64,000 nt of DNA from Parasedimentitalea huanghaiensis. Its GTDB lineage: Bacteria > Pseudomonadota > Alphaproteobacteria > Rhodobacterales > Rhodobacteraceae. Under the pieces are notes generated by a model, which worked only from the letters and a program-made list of their open reading frames with translations, was not told the origin of the DNA and did no database searches. The translations under genes and the position numbers were made by a program. Shown piece after piece: positions 63,877-64,000 of the stretch (the first letter of the stretch is position 1; the number at the start of each line of letters is the position of its first letter). Where the stretch lies: NCBI RefSeq assembly GCF_009753675.1, contig NZ_WQLV01000009.1, forward strand, positions 1 to 64,000, written 5' to 3'.

Positions 63877-64000
63877 TTATTCGCTGGACCTGACATTCTG
63901 GGATTGTTCTCCGAGGCCAGAAATACCCAACGTCATGCGATCACCCGCTCTCAGGTAAGTTTCAGGCTTTTGCCCCATACCTACCCCCGGAGGAGTACCT
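63877..64000 (-). CDS. fumarylacetoacetate hydrolase family protein, C-terminal end
   Basis: A partial gene cut by the window edge, too short for usual tracking. Reading the minus strand gives GTPPGVGMGQKPETYL, then RAGDRMTLGISGLGEQSQNV, ending RSSE and a stop at 63877. This matches the end of FAH family enzymes, in which a TPPGVG(M/F)G loop, a GD segment and IxGLGxQ near the C-terminus are typical. The family hydrolyses or decarboxylates diketo acids. Nothing more of the gene is visible. Confidence 0.75.
   Translation of the reverse strand, partial: GTPPGVGMGQKPETYLRAGDRMTLGISGLGEQSQNVRSSE

Noticed and set aside
1-64000. tRNA, rRNA and CRISPR genes
   Set aside because: No cloverleaf with a GGTTCGA-type arm and CCA-side pairing, no rRNA stretch and no spaced repeats were found by reading.

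Overview
The window looks like a chromosomal segment from a marine alphaproteobacterium of the Roseobacter group (Rhodobacteraceae). The basis is gene content rather than any marker gene: an FdsGB/FdsA-type formate dehydrogenase, DUF1330, COG3904 and DUF4173 proteins, a CobT-like protein, LysR regulators, and hairpins followed by the motif ACCCCCGAGGATATTT, which I know as common after roseobacter genes. No rRNA, tRNA or CRISPR array was seen. Region 1 (0-7.6 kb) is metabolic: an FMN reductase, a LysR regulator divergent from a DUF1330 gene across a palindromic operator, and an NAD-dependent formate dehydrogenase (fused gamma/beta subunit plus alpha subunit) preceded by its own LysR regulator. 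Region 2 (7.7-18 kb) is a sensory island: a LuxR-type response regulator, a FIST-domain protein and a PAS hybrid kinase (a NosP/NahK-like arrangement), RidA, a secreted sensor-like protein with a chemoreceptor, and a hybrid kinase with a periplasmic c-type haem motif. Region 3 (18-24.5 kb) has two COG3904 (ClpP-like) paralogues pointing at each other. One is followed by two very small coupled ORFs. Then come a coiled-coil gene cut by an in-frame TAA, and rlmF. Region 4 (24.6-34.1 kb) has a DUF4173 / OmpR regulator / CreC-like kinase operon, a CobT-like VWA protein that has lost its metal site, and a four-carbon acid sugar operon (DUF1537 kinase, PdxA2, TIM-barrel/cupin fusion) with a divergent LysR gene. 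Region 5 (34.4-41 kb) has an M16 protease pair whose second member is frameshifted, followed by a divergent cluster of three unrecognised coiled-coil genes. Region 6 (41-48 kb) has small exported proteins, a MacAB-type exporter and a phage-collar-like gene cut by an in-frame TAA. Region 7 (48-53 kb) is accessory: an AT-rich TPR/O-GlcNAc-transferase-like gene, two small zinc-ribbon ORFs and a decayed IS3 element abutting a truncated IS1182-type transposase. Region 8 (53-64 kb) has ankyrin, YHS and cyclase/TPR genes, unknown ORFs, a Tat-exported FAD oxidase followed by three coupled unknown membrane-associated genes, several copies of a dispersed intergenic repeat, and the C-terminal end of a fumarylacetoacetate hydrolase family gene at the edge. 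Points most worth following up are the coiled-coil cluster at 37.3-40.6 kb, the tiny genes after COG3904, a conserved promoter-like 84-bp repeat at 18.1 and 46.6 kb, the MIDAS-less CobT homologue, the barrel-cupin fusion in the PdxA2 operon, the FAD-oxidase operon and the dispersed repeat. Several lesions sit in homopolymer runs, so some broken genes may be assembly errors rather than real pseudogenes.
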